From assembly GCA_033439685.1 (NCBI GenBank), contig JAUEDM010000002.1:5084001-5148000 (forward strand): DNA of 64,000 bases, read 5' to 3'. Positions 1-9,779 of this stretch are shown piece after piece (within the stretch, counting starts at the first letter, position 1; each line of letters begins with the position of its first letter). Position numbers and translations under genes: made by a program. Origin of the DNA: Apodospora peruviana (taxonomy: Eukaryota; Ascomycota; Sordariomycetes; Sordariales; Lasiosphaeriaceae). The notes beneath the pieces are model-generated. The model was not told where the DNA came from and did no database searches. It saw only the letters and a list, made by a program, of their open reading frames with translations.

Positions 1-2531
1 GATGGAGTATGTGTTGGAGGTTGTGTGGTCTGGGAGAACGGACTAGAGGTAGTCGTCTGGCCCAGAGCAGGGCTGTGCTTAGCGAGGAACGGCGACGCCG
101 AAGCCTGTGGCGCTGAGATGACGCCGTTCGCTGGTCTTGTGTCCTTAACACTAAAAGAGGCAGCAGTTGGTGTCGGTGACGAGACAAGTTCCTCCGCAGC
201 AGCCTTAGCGGGAGCTTCAACTATCCGACTTTGAGTGACGAAGAGATCGTCCGGACTGTTATTCTGTTGTATCTCCTCGGGCTCTTCGTATATCGTGTTA
301 AATATGACATTGGGAAGCGACTGTGCGCCACGCTTTCGCTCTATCATTTGGCCAGAATACGAGTGAGGTACCCTTGGCGACGGCACATACTTCTTCTTGT
401 TGTTGAGAAGTAGGTAGGGCTCGGGCGGAGCTGCCTTGCCGTCGGGGGCCCATGATGAAAATTCGAAGCCATGCAGCTCGATGAATTCTTTGGCTTCCTC
501 ATTGGTGTCGAACCTCAGCATCTCGTTCAGATCTGACACCGAAATAGTTCTCGGCGCGTCTCGGTGACGCGCGTACCCCCTGACCAGATTTCGAAGGATG
601 TTCTGGCGCACAAAGGTAAAATGAACTGCTGCAACACAAGCCATGGTATAAGACACTCTCGGGTCCTCCACGATCTGAAAGTAGTTCATGAAGCCAACAT
701 CGGACAGTGATGTCGGCCGCCGTGGCTTGATAGGTCCCTTGGGCTCTCGCAGATCGTCTAGGACTTGCATGAGAGACATAGCTGTCTGAATCTCTTTCGA
801 TTCGAACCAATACTCCTTTCCCCACTGGGGAATTCTCTTTGCTATAGAGGAATCGTGTGCGTTGAGGAGAAGGTAGTAGGCTCGGAACTCTGGTTCGTTC
901 TCGCAGTGGACACCCTTTTCACGGCATAAGTCGTAGGCCTCAATTAGAGAAAGGATCGTTCTACCCAGCTGCTCGATTTCTTGTTTTTGGTCAAAATCCT
1001 CGTTTGCGAACCCCTTGCGCGACAGCAAATGGAAAGATGTGGCGTGGAACCGGGTCAGCGTCTCGAAGACAAACACCATCGCCTTCATCTCCTCTTTGGA
1101 CTTTTGGGAGTGGAACGTGAAATCTTTTCGCACTGCCCTGGTCCTGTCCCACAGGAAGTTGTGCATTGACGGTAGATTGTTGTCGGACTGTAGGAGATCG
1201 TTGAACAGGTAGTCAATTGTCCTCCGTAAGGCGTCAACCGAGCGGACATCCATAGGTAAAGGTGCGTCCTGGCCTGCAGCTGAGCGCCCAAATTTCTTCA
1301 CCATCCGGGAAACGTCCGGCCACATAGTCAGGTCAGGTCGAGTCTCCTTCTCTTCATTCTTGATGTCAAACTCGGCGATGCGAGAAATCTGTTCAAATTC
1401 CGGGCACATATCCTCGCAAATGCCCTTGAAAGGAAGAGCATCTTCGAGTCTCCGCCTCTTCTCCGGATCGTCGATAAGCTCGGCTTTCCTTAACGTGCTG
1501 TAGACCTTGGTTCGGTACTTTTTGTAGGACTCCTTGAGAGCGTCCACAGCACCGCGCCTGTTGGGGTTGCCAGGTTCCGGTGGCCATTGCGGTGGTTTGA
1601 TGTTTTGCTTCTCCAAGTGACTATATAACTTGTTGGCAAAGTCGAATGCAAATGGGGATAGCTCCTTAGTCCGCTGGGAAGGTTCTCGAGTCGGAGCGGC
1701 GTAGGTTCTCTTCTTAAATGGGGCTTGATTTCGTTTTCCGTCTGGGCGTTCGATCTGCTTCTTCTTCTGACCAGAGTCAAATTTCTTGGCCAACTCCGCC
1801 CCTTGATTGTTTTGTCTTGCTGGACCCTTTGCCTCGCCAAACACGCTGGGTTGTGCGCCATTCTGGCCGCCAAACCCATTGATTGGCGCAGGTGACTTGG
1901 ATCGTCGTGTCGCATCGAAACCCGCCGCACCGAAACCGGTGGACTCTTTTAACGGGCCATTGGGTGGCGGCTGTGTCCCAAACGTGGAGGGTTTCTGGAA
2001 CGCGCCGTGTGTACTGGGGGCAGACGAAGGGAAAGTCGAAGAGGAGCCCAACGCTGCTGGGTTTCCAAATGGACTTTGAGCCGCAGAAGAAGCCGAGGGC
2101 TGCCCAAATGTATTCTGAACTGGATTCGAGGGTGCCAAGTTTCCAAATGGACTCTGTGTAGCGCTTGCAGGCGTCGGGTTTCCGAATGGATTCTGGAGAG
2201 CATTACCGGGTGACGGCACTCTCGAATTCGGCGCCGAGTTGGCCGGTGTGCCAAAGACGGAGGTTGCGGTAGATGGCGCTCCAAATGGATTGTTGTTTCC
2301 TGCCGAGGGTGGCCTGCTAGCATTCTGGATTGGCACGCCAAACGGATTGCTAGCCGCTGAAATTGCACCGAAGGGGCTGTTTGCTGGCGCTGCGCCGAAA
2401 GGGTTATTGCTTGTCGCCGTCGTTGAGCCGAAGGGATTGGCGACTGGCTGTGAGGTGGTCGTCGTCCCGAAAGGATTAGCCATCGCCGCTGGCGTGGCTG
2501 TCCCGAAGGGGTTATTTATTGGCTGCGCCAT
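1..2531 (-). CDS. SAC3: SAC3 nuclear mRNA export factor (partial, 3' end outside window)
   Basis: Scaffold of the TREX-2 complex, which couples transcription to mRNA export at the nuclear pore. The frame is open from an ATG at 2531 down to base 1 (about 843 codons) without an intron, so the C-terminus lies outside the window. The first ~190 residues carry many NPFG/FG-type repeats (NPFGTAT, NPFGTTT, NPFGSTT and others), as in nucleoporin-binding Sac3 proteins. The SAC3/GANP domain starts near residue 365 with the hallmark GICEDMCPE, followed by RMVKKFGRSAAG and a PMDVRSVDALRRTIDYL stretch, and runs to about residue 690. The remaining residues are Ser/Thr/Pro-rich. The start is supported by the FG repeats beginning directly after it. 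Family assignment is firm; the missing part should hold the centrin/Sus1-binding region. Confidence 0.94.
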   Translation of the reverse strand, partial: MAQPINNPFGTATPAAMANPFGTTTTSQPVANPFGSTTATSNNPFGAAPANSPFGAISAASNPFGVPIQNASRPPSAGNNNPFGAPSTATSVFGTPANSAPNSRVPSPGNALQNPFGNPTPASATQSPFGNLAPSNPVQNTFGQPSASSAAQSPFGNPAALGSSSTFPSSAPSTHGAFQKPSTFGTQPPPNGPLKESTGFGAAGFDATRRSKSPAPINGFGGQNGAQPSVFGEAKGPARQNNQGAELAKKFDSGQKKKQIERPDGKRNQAPFKKRTYAAPTREPSQRTKELSPFAFDFANKLYSHLEKQNIKPPQWPPEPGNPNRRGAVDALKESYKKYRTKVYSTLRKAELIDDPEKRRRLEDALPFKGICEDMCPEFEQISRIAEFDIKNEEKETRPDLTMWPDVSRMVKKFGRSAAGQDAPLPMDVRSVDALRRTIDYLFNDLLQSDNNLPSMHNFLWDRTRAVRKDFTFHSQKSKEEMKAMVFVFETLTRFHATSFHLLSRKGFANEDFDQKQEIEQLGRTILSLIEAYDLCREKGVHCENEPEFRAYYLLLNAHDSSIAKRIPQWGKEYWFESKEIQTAMSLMQVLDDLREPKGPIKPRRPTSLSDVGFMNYFQIVEDPRVSYTMACVAAVHFTFVRQNILRNLVRGYARHRDAPRTISVSDLNEMLRFDTNEEAKEFIELHGFEFSSWAPDGKAAPPEPYLLLNNKKKYVPSPRVPHSYSGQMIERKRGAQSLPNVIFNTIYEEPEEIQQNNSPDDLFVTQSRIVEAPAKAAAEELVSSPTPTAASFSVKDTRPANGVISAPQASASPFLAKHSPALGQTTTSSPFSQTTQPPTHTP

Positions 2532-3145
2532 GACGGTCAGGGCAGCGCATTGCCAACCGGAGAGAGAGTCAGGTGCGATGGAAGTATATTCTGGGAATTG
2601 GGGGGAGATATGCTCGGCGGACTGGATCTCAGGCCGATACGATGCTGCGTAGTCGTGAGGACTCGAGCTTCGCGACCGCAGATATGAATCGACAAACAGC
2701 GGACGACGAGCTCCTGAATCGAAATCGGCGGGTCGGGAGGTCAGGGGTGGGCGAGCACAGGATGCTCAATCATCCTCGTCAACGTCGATCCGCAGATGTC
2801 GGGAGCGTGGATGTCGTTCAGCTGGTGAATGAAGTTTGCAAGTGTTGGATGTTAAGAACCGGTTGCAAAGGCAGTGGACCTGGTCACTACAGTTGTCGCA
2901 TCCAGAATTATGCCCACTCAGAACGGGCGGGCGGTCAGAGACCCGTGCTCGGCGCTCGCTCCATCAAAGGCTGGCCCCACCAACGGGCGGTGTAAGAAGT
3001 GGTCAGAGCTTCTTTGTCGTCCGGCACGTCCTGATTGGTTGTCCAGTTCCTTTCACAAAGCCATATCACAGGTAACATCGAATTCGAAGAAGACACATAG
3101 GAGTAAAGAAAGAGCATGTGATGATTATTGTTCAGTGATTGTCTT
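2532..3145. other. Intergenic: SAC3 upstream region and 3' flank of the methyltransferase gene
   Basis: Between two minus-strand genes. It must contain the SAC3 promoter and 5' UTR and the 3' UTR of the TRM140-like gene. I see no RNA gene, repeat or convincing ORF. Confidence 0.6.
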
Positions 3146-4446
3146 TCAGTTCTTTCTAAAGCGACCCTGCAGCCAGCAGCGATACATCTTCAGCTTTTTC
3201 GCTCGGTTCACGAGTAGTCTACGATCAACGCCAAGGTCCTCAATCTCAAAGCGAGGCAGAGTGGGCTGCTGCTCAATTTCGGCAGAGCCAGCGGCGTCAC
3301 TGTTCTTTCCGGACCAGATGTCGGCCAACTCATCCTTCTCGAAGAAGTAGACACGAGTTCCGTCACCTCGAATGTAAAAGTTCTCCTCGAGGTACCGGCC
3401 CTTCTTGAATCTGACCTGTGCAAGGTCTCCTCTTCCATAGTCGCGGAAGCAAACTTGGCCACCAGGTTTGAGAACACGGTGGACATTCTCGACCGCCTTC
3501 TTCCACTGCAGCGGGGACAAGGCAGAGAAGATGAACACCATCAAGGCCACGTCCACCGAGCCTTCTTCCAGGCCTGGTGGCAGGCTGTCTCCGGCCACGT
3601 CCCAAACATCTGCTTGCATGGTGTCTGTATTATAGGATTCATGAGTGCGCATGACTTCGACGGCCTTTTTGGAGAAGTCACAAGCATGCAGCATAAGCTT
3701 TGGGTTCTTGTTCCGGGCAAGGATCGGAAATGCTGTGTTGCCCGCACCTGCTCCTATCTCGAGGAGGGTGACGGGCCCAGCCTCTTCCTGGGTAATCTTG
3801 TCCAAGATTGGAAACTCCTGCTGTAGCCACTTGCGGTCCTTGAAGAAGTTGGCTGTATTGTTCTTGTAGAACAGATTCCACCATTTCGCAGGGTCAGAGT
3901 TGAATCGATCTGTCGGCTGGTTAGCAGACTGTGCAAAGATGCAATGAATAAAAACAGGCAGTAATGTTTTGGGGCTTTCTCAGATGGGAGCGAAAGACAT
4001 TTGTGCTACAAAAGTGTCTACATGTGTAATTCAGATGAACTATGCTTATAAAGTGTAAATCATCACCGAAAGCCAGGGAATTCCCTGTCGAGCAAGAAAA
4101 AAAAGTTCAACTTACACTTGTCAAAGTCCGACACCGGAGACTGACGCTGCATCTCGAACTGTTGTTCGGCGTACTCCTTGTAGGTGTCGTCAGTCTCGAC
4201 GTGATCCCAGGCGTTGAACTCGAACACATCGTCGTTCTGCTCTAGGTAGCGGGACCCGAACTGGAACGGGTCACTCCTCTTTTGGTTGTACTGGGGATCG
4301 TGGGACCGATGCGGAGCAGACTCGGTTTCTTGGTTCTGTCCATCCGTCACTATCTCAAGTGAGGATATCTCAGCAGCGAGCTGCTCGCGCTCGTCGGCCT
4401 GGGCCGGCTCGGCGGCCACGGCGGTGGTAGCATCATTCGATACCAT
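3146..4446 (-). CDS. TRM140: tRNA N3-methylcytidine methyltransferase, METTL2/TRM140 family
   Basis: SAM-dependent enzyme expected to make m3C at position 32 of tRNA-Thr and tRNA-Ser. Two exons: 4446..4116 and 3909..3146, joined across a 206-nt GTAAGT...AG intron (phase 1), giving 364 residues. Start at ATG 4446 has a good context (GCCATGG). The N-terminus is acidic and disordered. Residues ~111-145 carry the family signature (KWWNLFYKNN, FFKDRKWLQQEFP); motif I is EIGAGAG at 161-167, followed by CDFS and a later FRDYGRGD...RFKKGRYLEENFYIRGDGTR block typical of METTL2/6/8. Unlike yeast Abp140 there is no actin-binding fusion. It is divergent from COQ10 and hosts a snoRNA in its intron. Family is firm; which tRNA it acts on is inferred from the family. 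Confidence 0.93.
3973..4074 (-). ncRNA. snR60: Intronic box C/D snoRNA, snR60/U80 type
   Basis: Lies in the sense direction inside the TRM140-like intron. Seen directly: box C GTGATGA (4066..4060), box D CTGA (3983..3980), an internal box D' CTGA (4034..4031), and a perfect 7-bp terminal stem, GGCTTTC (4074..4068) with GAAAGCC (3979..3973). The guide next to box D, GTCTTTCGCTCCCAT (3998..3984), is complementary to the conserved 25S rRNA segment GGGGCGAAAGAC with a G-U pair and about one mismatch. The guide next to D', AAGCATAGTTCAT, matches the segment GAACTATGC. Applying the D+5 rule gives an A and a G 91 nt apart in the rRNA as I recall it, which fits the two yeast snR60 targets (Am817 and Gm908). 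Target assignment relies on remembered rRNA sequence. The C' box is weak. Confidence 0.92.
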
Positions 4447-4970
4447 GGCGACGGGTGGGTTGGTTGGGGGAATCAAAAGTTAGTGCTGCCAACAAAGGGA
4501 GCAACTAACAATCGCCACGGGTCATTGAATGGCGGTGGATGAGGTGTGAGTCCGGCACAGCATATCGTTGCTGGTCGCTAGTCTCGCAGGCTGAAGAAAA
4601 GAGAGAAAGAGGAAGGAAAAGCCCAACGGCAAACGATTAAAATAGGTGCGTCGGGAAAGGTGGGGCACGTTCTTTTTCGCACGCTCGGCACCGGCATCGT
4701 TCCAGCCGAAGTGGACTCCTCCAGGTACCAGGTACCCGACACCACTGACCTCAGTGGCTCCATTCCTGGTCTGAGCATCATCTCAACTATTTGAACGGGC
4801 AACACGACGACCATGAAGTACACACCGCAATAGCAGCAAACTACCTTCCCAACAGCTCTACGAAAAGCGAAACAACAGCGCACACTAACTCCGTTCTTAT
4901 AATTACCAAGTCTACCAGATTCGTTGTGATAGAGACCGCGGCGCAAAGAGTGCTAGGGCACACGATCGAA
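4447..4970. promoter_or_regulatory. Divergent promoter region, TRM140-like / COQ10
   Basis: A 524-bp space between two divergent start codons, so it must carry both promoters and 5' UTRs. No TATA box or named operator was recognised. The frame upstream of the COQ10 ATG is open but has no earlier ATG with family-like sequence. Confidence 0.55.
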
Positions 4971-5861
4971 ATGGCGTCTTCTCTGGCGGTGTCAACAGCA
5001 GGAGTCCACCGTCGGCTCTTATCCACTAGCTCGTCTATACAAAGAGCATCTACTCTCTTCAGCCTCAAAATCCACACCTCCAGCACCTCCCGTCGCAACC
5101 TCCGTTGCAACAACCTAATAAACTCCCCAAACACCCGACGAAACTCCTCATGGCTCTCCAAAGCCCTTCCAAACCTCCCGACCACCCTCCTGCCCAACAA
5201 CCTCTCTTTATCTTCGGCGCCAATAACCCTCTCCGAGAAACGCCGTCTCCCCTACCCGCCATCCGAAATATTTAAGCTAATTGCCGACGTGGGCTCCTAC
5301 CGCACTTTCCTACCTCACTGCTCATCTTCCCGCGTCACGTCGTGGGCCACCACACCAGACAACACCTCACAAAAATTTCCTGCCGTCGCCGACCTGACGG
5401 TAGGATGGGGACCCTTTACCGAGACGTACACGAGCAGAGTCTATTGTGTTCCACCAAACCACAAGAGCAGCAAGGATCAGGGCTTAGGGGTAGTCGAAGC
5501 GGTAAGCGGTAACGCTTTCACATCCATTCCGCCGGAGACGCTACGAAGGCTTGGGTACAGCAGCAGCATCGATGTGCGGGAGATAGAACAGATGGGTGGC
5601 TTATTTGAGAGTCTGGTTACGCGGTGGACGGTTCGTCCCGTACTAGGCAGGAATAGTGGTAGTACCAGTGGGGAATTATCATCGGCAGAGGGAGAGGGGG
5701 AGACAGAAGTTTCTCTGGAGGTACGATTCCAGTTCGCCAATGCCCTTCTCGGCCAAACGGTTGGCGCGCTGGCTAAGGAGAAAGTTGATGAGATGGTGCA
5801 GGCTTTTGAAGACAGAGCGAGGGCTCTTTATGGAACCCCGAACGGGAATGGGAAGAGGTGA
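4971..5861 (+). CDS. COQ10: Coenzyme Q-binding protein COQ10 (START/polyketide cyclase fold)
   Basis: Mitochondrial ubiquinone-binding protein needed for efficient Q function in respiration. Single exon, 296 residues. The chosen ATG (4971) is followed by a Ser/Arg-rich presequence without acidic residues for ~75 residues, as expected for matrix import. The START-like domain begins near residue 85 with KRRLPYPPSEIFKLIADVGSYRTFLPHC, the COQ10 hallmark of a Y.S..E+F.+..DV..Y..F+P.C pattern, and continues through VGWGPFTETYTSRV and a C-terminal amphipathic segment (LAKEKVDEMVQAFEDRARALYG). A low-complexity insert rich in Ser/Gly/Glu (about residues 225-245) interrupts the domain before the last strand. 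Convergent with the ULD-domain gene. Confidence 0.9.
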   Translation: MASSLAVSTAGVHRRLLSTSSSIQRASTLFSLKIHTSSTSRRNLRCNNLINSPNTRRNSSWLSKALPNLPTTLLPNNLSLSSAPITLSEKRRLPYPPSEIFKLIADVGSYRTFLPHCSSSRVTSWATTPDNTSQKFPAVADLTVGWGPFTETYTSRVYCVPPNHKSSKDQGLGVVEAVSGNAFTSIPPETLRRLGYSSSIDVREIEQMGGLFESLVTRWTVRPVLGRNSGSTSGELSSAEGEGETEVSLEVRFQFANALLGQTVGALAKEKVDEMVQAFEDRARALYGTPNGNGKR

Positions 5862-6977
5862 TGATGGTATGCCTCTGTAATGTAGATATAGAGCTAGATA
5901 CCTTGCACATTATGTAAGGGTGTATAAATACCTAAGGAATATACACCATTTTTGACATTGGATAGAACCCAGGTCTGGACATCACCCACTAAAGGGAGGG
6001 CTAGATATATAGATATTTATGTTACCACAATCCTGGCATTGTCCCATTCAAGTCGATTAAGTTCTTTTTCCCTGGTTGAGCATTGCACACGCATGATGCC
6101 GTTCAAGGGATGTTAATGCAATTCTCCTAACGTGAGAGGAGAGAAATATAGAGGGACATTTTGCGTGTTTGTTTCGCGGTTATATGTATGTGCGTATGCA
6201 GGTATGTGGTGATGATGAACACTGCGTATAACAAGAAATTTGAGAAGCTAAACAGACGCAAACGCAAGAAAAAATCAAAAAAAAATCCAAGTGCTTAAAA
6301 CCATCTAAACCTCTTAAGAAAAAATTGCCAGATCCATCCCCTCCATCCATCCATCCACGCGCCGACGCCATACTAACAGAGCTAAAGCCGTCGTCGTCAA
6401 CCCCGTGCGTATATCTCGTTTGATTTCTTTTTATATTTATGTCTGGATTTCTGCAATCAACGACATCGATGCAATGACCGTTGTCGAAACAGCAGCATTC
6501 CAGCCCAGATTTCTCCCATTCATTTCATTCCGTACGTACCCATCCATCCGCTCATCCACCTCGTCCTCCCTTGAATATCATTCGTCCATGCCGCCAGCCA
6601 GTACTCCTCAACGGACATCCAATGCATCAAGACTCGGCGCACCGGAGAGAAGGAAATGTTGAGGAAAAGCTCAACTCAGTGGGGAGATGGAGTAACCAAA
6701 AAATGCCAAAATCAAATCCAAGACCAAGAAAACAAGGCGACAAGGTATCAAAAAGCCAAAAACTATTGCAAGAATAGAAAAAGAAAAGAATTGCCGAGTG
6801 GAAATCATCAGTCCGAGTCGTTGGCATGCCCGGAGACATATCAAACGCTGCCTCCTTTCCCGGTTGTTATCAACCTAATGCTTCTTCCTAAACGCAAACA
6901 AAACACAACTGGTTAGCACACATAGTCCTTCAAGCAGAAAACACATCATCAAAAATGAAAAAAAAATGGGATGGAGG
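5862..6977. other. Intergenic: convergent 3' flanks
   Basis: Space between the stop of COQ10 (plus) and the stop of the ULD protein gene (minus). Contains AT-rich stretches and A-runs consistent with 3' UTRs. No gene or structured RNA recognised. Confidence 0.55.
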
Positions 6978-9530
6978 TTAGAACAACTTCGGGTTTATGT
7001 ATGAGGGTAACATGAATAGCAAAGGAGGAAATAATGATCTCTTGTGCTTATGGGTGCTCGTGCTGGTGCTGGCGTCATGTGAAGTGGAGTGAGATCGAGA
7101 AGGCTTGGAAAAGGCTATGCCAACATACTTCTTCGAGCTGCTCTTGTGCGCTTTTCCCCCAGCCACCCAACCCAGAACAGAGGCGCCCGATTTAGTGGCC
7201 TTCCTAGGACGCCTATCATCCGGGTGTATAGGTTCAACGACTTCGACGCCGGGTACACGACTGCCACGAGCACCGGGCATACCGCCTGGAGTCCAGCCAG
7301 ACGGGGGCGGAGGGGGTACAGGCATGCCACCTCCGCCCGGCCGCGCAGAGGCAGGGCGCGGCATGACTCCAAAGGGCGTTTGCATACGAGCGTGATGGGC
7401 GCGCGGGTCTCCGTGACCCACATGGCCGTGGTGGCCAGGCCGAGGAATGCCTCCTGGCGCCATGCCGCCTGGAGGCATCTGACCACGAAGGGGCGGCGTC
7501 TTGTCCATCGGCCACATGTGCATCGTCACGGCCCAGTCCGGTTCAATTACCCGCTCCCAAACCGTCGGCAGGATGATTTCGCCGTTGGGTCCGACCAGAT
7601 CGTAATGGCCCTCCTGGACGTGTGGGCCAATAACGTCCACGTGCAAGAAGGCTTGTTTGATCAGGTCTTCCATGCCCTAAACAATAAAAAAGTGGTCAGC
7701 AAAACAAAAGATTGCAAAATATCGACTTTCAGGATAAAACATACCTGCCAGGTCTGGCACAGATGAAATGGGAAGCTGAACTTTCGGCCGACAGCGTCCT
7801 TGAACTTGATAGGCGGCTTCTCCTTCTTCTTGTTGGACTCCTCAGCCTTGGCCTTGGCTTCCTCCAGCAGCCTGTTCTTGAGCGCCTCGTCGTCCTTTTT
7901 CTTCTGTTCCGCCGCCGCAGCAGCTGCCGCGGCGTCTGCCGCCTCTTTCGCCAGCTTCTCCCTAGCTTCGTTCTCGGCTTTTAACTTGGCTTCAGCCTCC
8001 AGCTGCTTCCGCCACTCGGCATCTTCCGCAGCTTTCTTCGCGGCCGCCGCTTTGGCTTCTTCTTCCGCCTTCCTCGCGGCCTCCAGCTTTTCGGTTTCGA
8101 CCCTGAGCAAAGCCGCCCATTCTTCTTTCCGCCTCTTCTCGTCTTCCTCCTCTCTCTTCTTCCGGAGTTCCGCCTCTTCTGCCGCCTTCTTCTCCGCGGC
8201 GCGCTTGGCTTCGGCTTCAGCCTCCATCTTTGCCCGTTCCTCCCGTCTCGCCGCTTCGACCTTAGCAGTGGCCTCGGCTTCGAGCCGGGCCCTCTCCTCC
8301 GCTTCGCGCTTCCTTCGCTCATCCGCTTCTCTCATCTCAGCCTCGAATTTCTCGCGGGCCAGCCGCTCGGCCCGTTGCAAGGCTTCCTCCTGCTGTCTCC
8401 TCCTTTCCTCCTCTGCTTTCCGTTCCCGCTCGAGCTTTTCTCGCGCCTCCTTTTCGGCATTGGCTCGCGCTATCTCCGATTCCCTCCGCACCTGCTCTGC
8501 TATTCTCTTTTGCTCTTCAAATCTTCTTGCGATCTCTTCTTGCGCCCTCCTCCGAACTTCTTCGTCGCGCTCCCTTTGCCGTTCTTCGGCTTCCTTCTTC
8601 GCCTGCTCCATTTTAAACAGTTCGAGCTGCTGTTTCATGGCTTCCACTTCCGGGTCCGGCTTCTTCTCGGCCGGCGGTCCGGGGGTTGTCGGGGGGCCCG
8701 GAGCTTCGGTGGGCGGCGGCGGAGGCATGCTGTGCTGGTACTGAGGGTACATGGGATAGCCCGGGCCCTGCATAAAAGCCGCGGTGTGCGGGTTATACGG
8801 CGCTACATCGTAGCCAGGTCGCCCGCCGTTATAGTAGTCCGCACCGCTGGGGGCAAATGGGTTCATCGCATTCATCGCATTCATGCCATAGGGAACCATG
8901 GACTGCTGATGCCCATAGTGATGGTTCGGCTGCGGCCCAAATGGACCGACGTGGCTCTGGGGGTAGTGTGGAGCCGGCGGGGCGTGATGACCGCCGCCTC
9001 GGTGGCCGTAAAAGCCCGCATGAGTCTGAGGCGGCGGAGGTGCGTACCGGCTGCTGTACGCCACGAACTCGTCGGACTCGGCGTCCATTTGAGGCGGTGC
9101 TGGCGCGGAATAGAGGCCCGACTGTCGCGCGAGCGGGATCTTGTGGCGACGCAATCGCGCACTGTGCGGGCGCGAGGGCGGTGCGTAGTCTTGGCTCGTC
9201 GATGCGGAATCGGTCGGCTCAATGTCGTCGTCGTCGTATAATTGATGGGGTTCGTAATCGTCGCCCGAATCACTATACCCGTGATCCTGCGATGAGTCGC
9301 CCGTGTCGTAGGAAGTAGAGCCGGACTGCAGTGGATTCTGGCTAGTGATATGGATGCTTGTGTGTCTTGGTCTTGATCGATTGGATCTGTTTGGCGCGAC
9401 GAGGAAAGGGAGAAGAAGCTAAGTTAGCCAAAATTTGTTGTTACCAGCGATTGAGAAATTGTGCGGCACAGCAAAACAATGCCGGACGGCAGGCCAATTC
9501 CGGGTAGGTGGTTTGTTGGACTTACGACAT
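6978..9530 (-). CDS. Coiled-coil protein with C-terminal ubiquitin-like domain (fungal ULD family)
   Basis: Three exons: 9530..9526 (ATGTC only), 9386..7745 and 7676..6978, giving 781 residues. Intron 1 (139 nt) starts GTAAGT, has a GGCTAAC branch site and a pyrimidine-rich end; intron 2 (68 nt) starts GTATGT. The N-terminus reads MSSNRSRPRHTS, then an acidic Ser/Asp/Tyr region and a Gly/His/Pro/Tyr-rich region. Residues ~240-526 are almost pure Glu/Lys/Ala/Arg and should form a long alpha-helical coiled coil. Residues ~528-606 are the conserved fungal ubiquitin-like domain (IKFKDAVGRKFSFPFHLC, then TWQGMEDLIKQAFLHVDVIG, ending near WAVTMHMWPM), split by intron 2. A Pro/Gly/His-rich tail follows. 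The exact biological role is unknown to me; the 5-nt first exon is inferred from phase and splice signals. Confidence 0.82.
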
Positions 9531-9754
9531 TGGGAACGGCGAGAGGAACCGCCTTTCACTCGCGACAAGCTACAGGGAGAGTAGAATCGATTGAGCAAAG
9601 GGATGGCGCTTCCTTGGTGTGGTAAATATGCTTTGTTGGTCGCAAAGATAATCGACCTAGCGTGTGTTGCGAATGGGCGAATGCGGGTGTGCCAGTGGTT
9701 GAGACACGAGACGGCGCGGCAGGGAGAGAGGGGGATATTTGGCGGTGAGGAGTG

Positions 9755-9779
9755 CGCAGGCGCAGGCGCAGGCGCAGGA
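9755..9779. repeat. GCGCAG hexanucleotide microsatellite
   Basis: About four tandem GCGCAG units in the upstream region of the ULD gene. Confidence 0.85.

Noticed and set aside
7800..9318. Long plus-strand open frames opposite the coiled-coil gene (Ser/Ala/Phe-rich)
   Set aside because: They are the antisense of GAG/AAG/GCC-rich coiled-coil codons and have no independent features.
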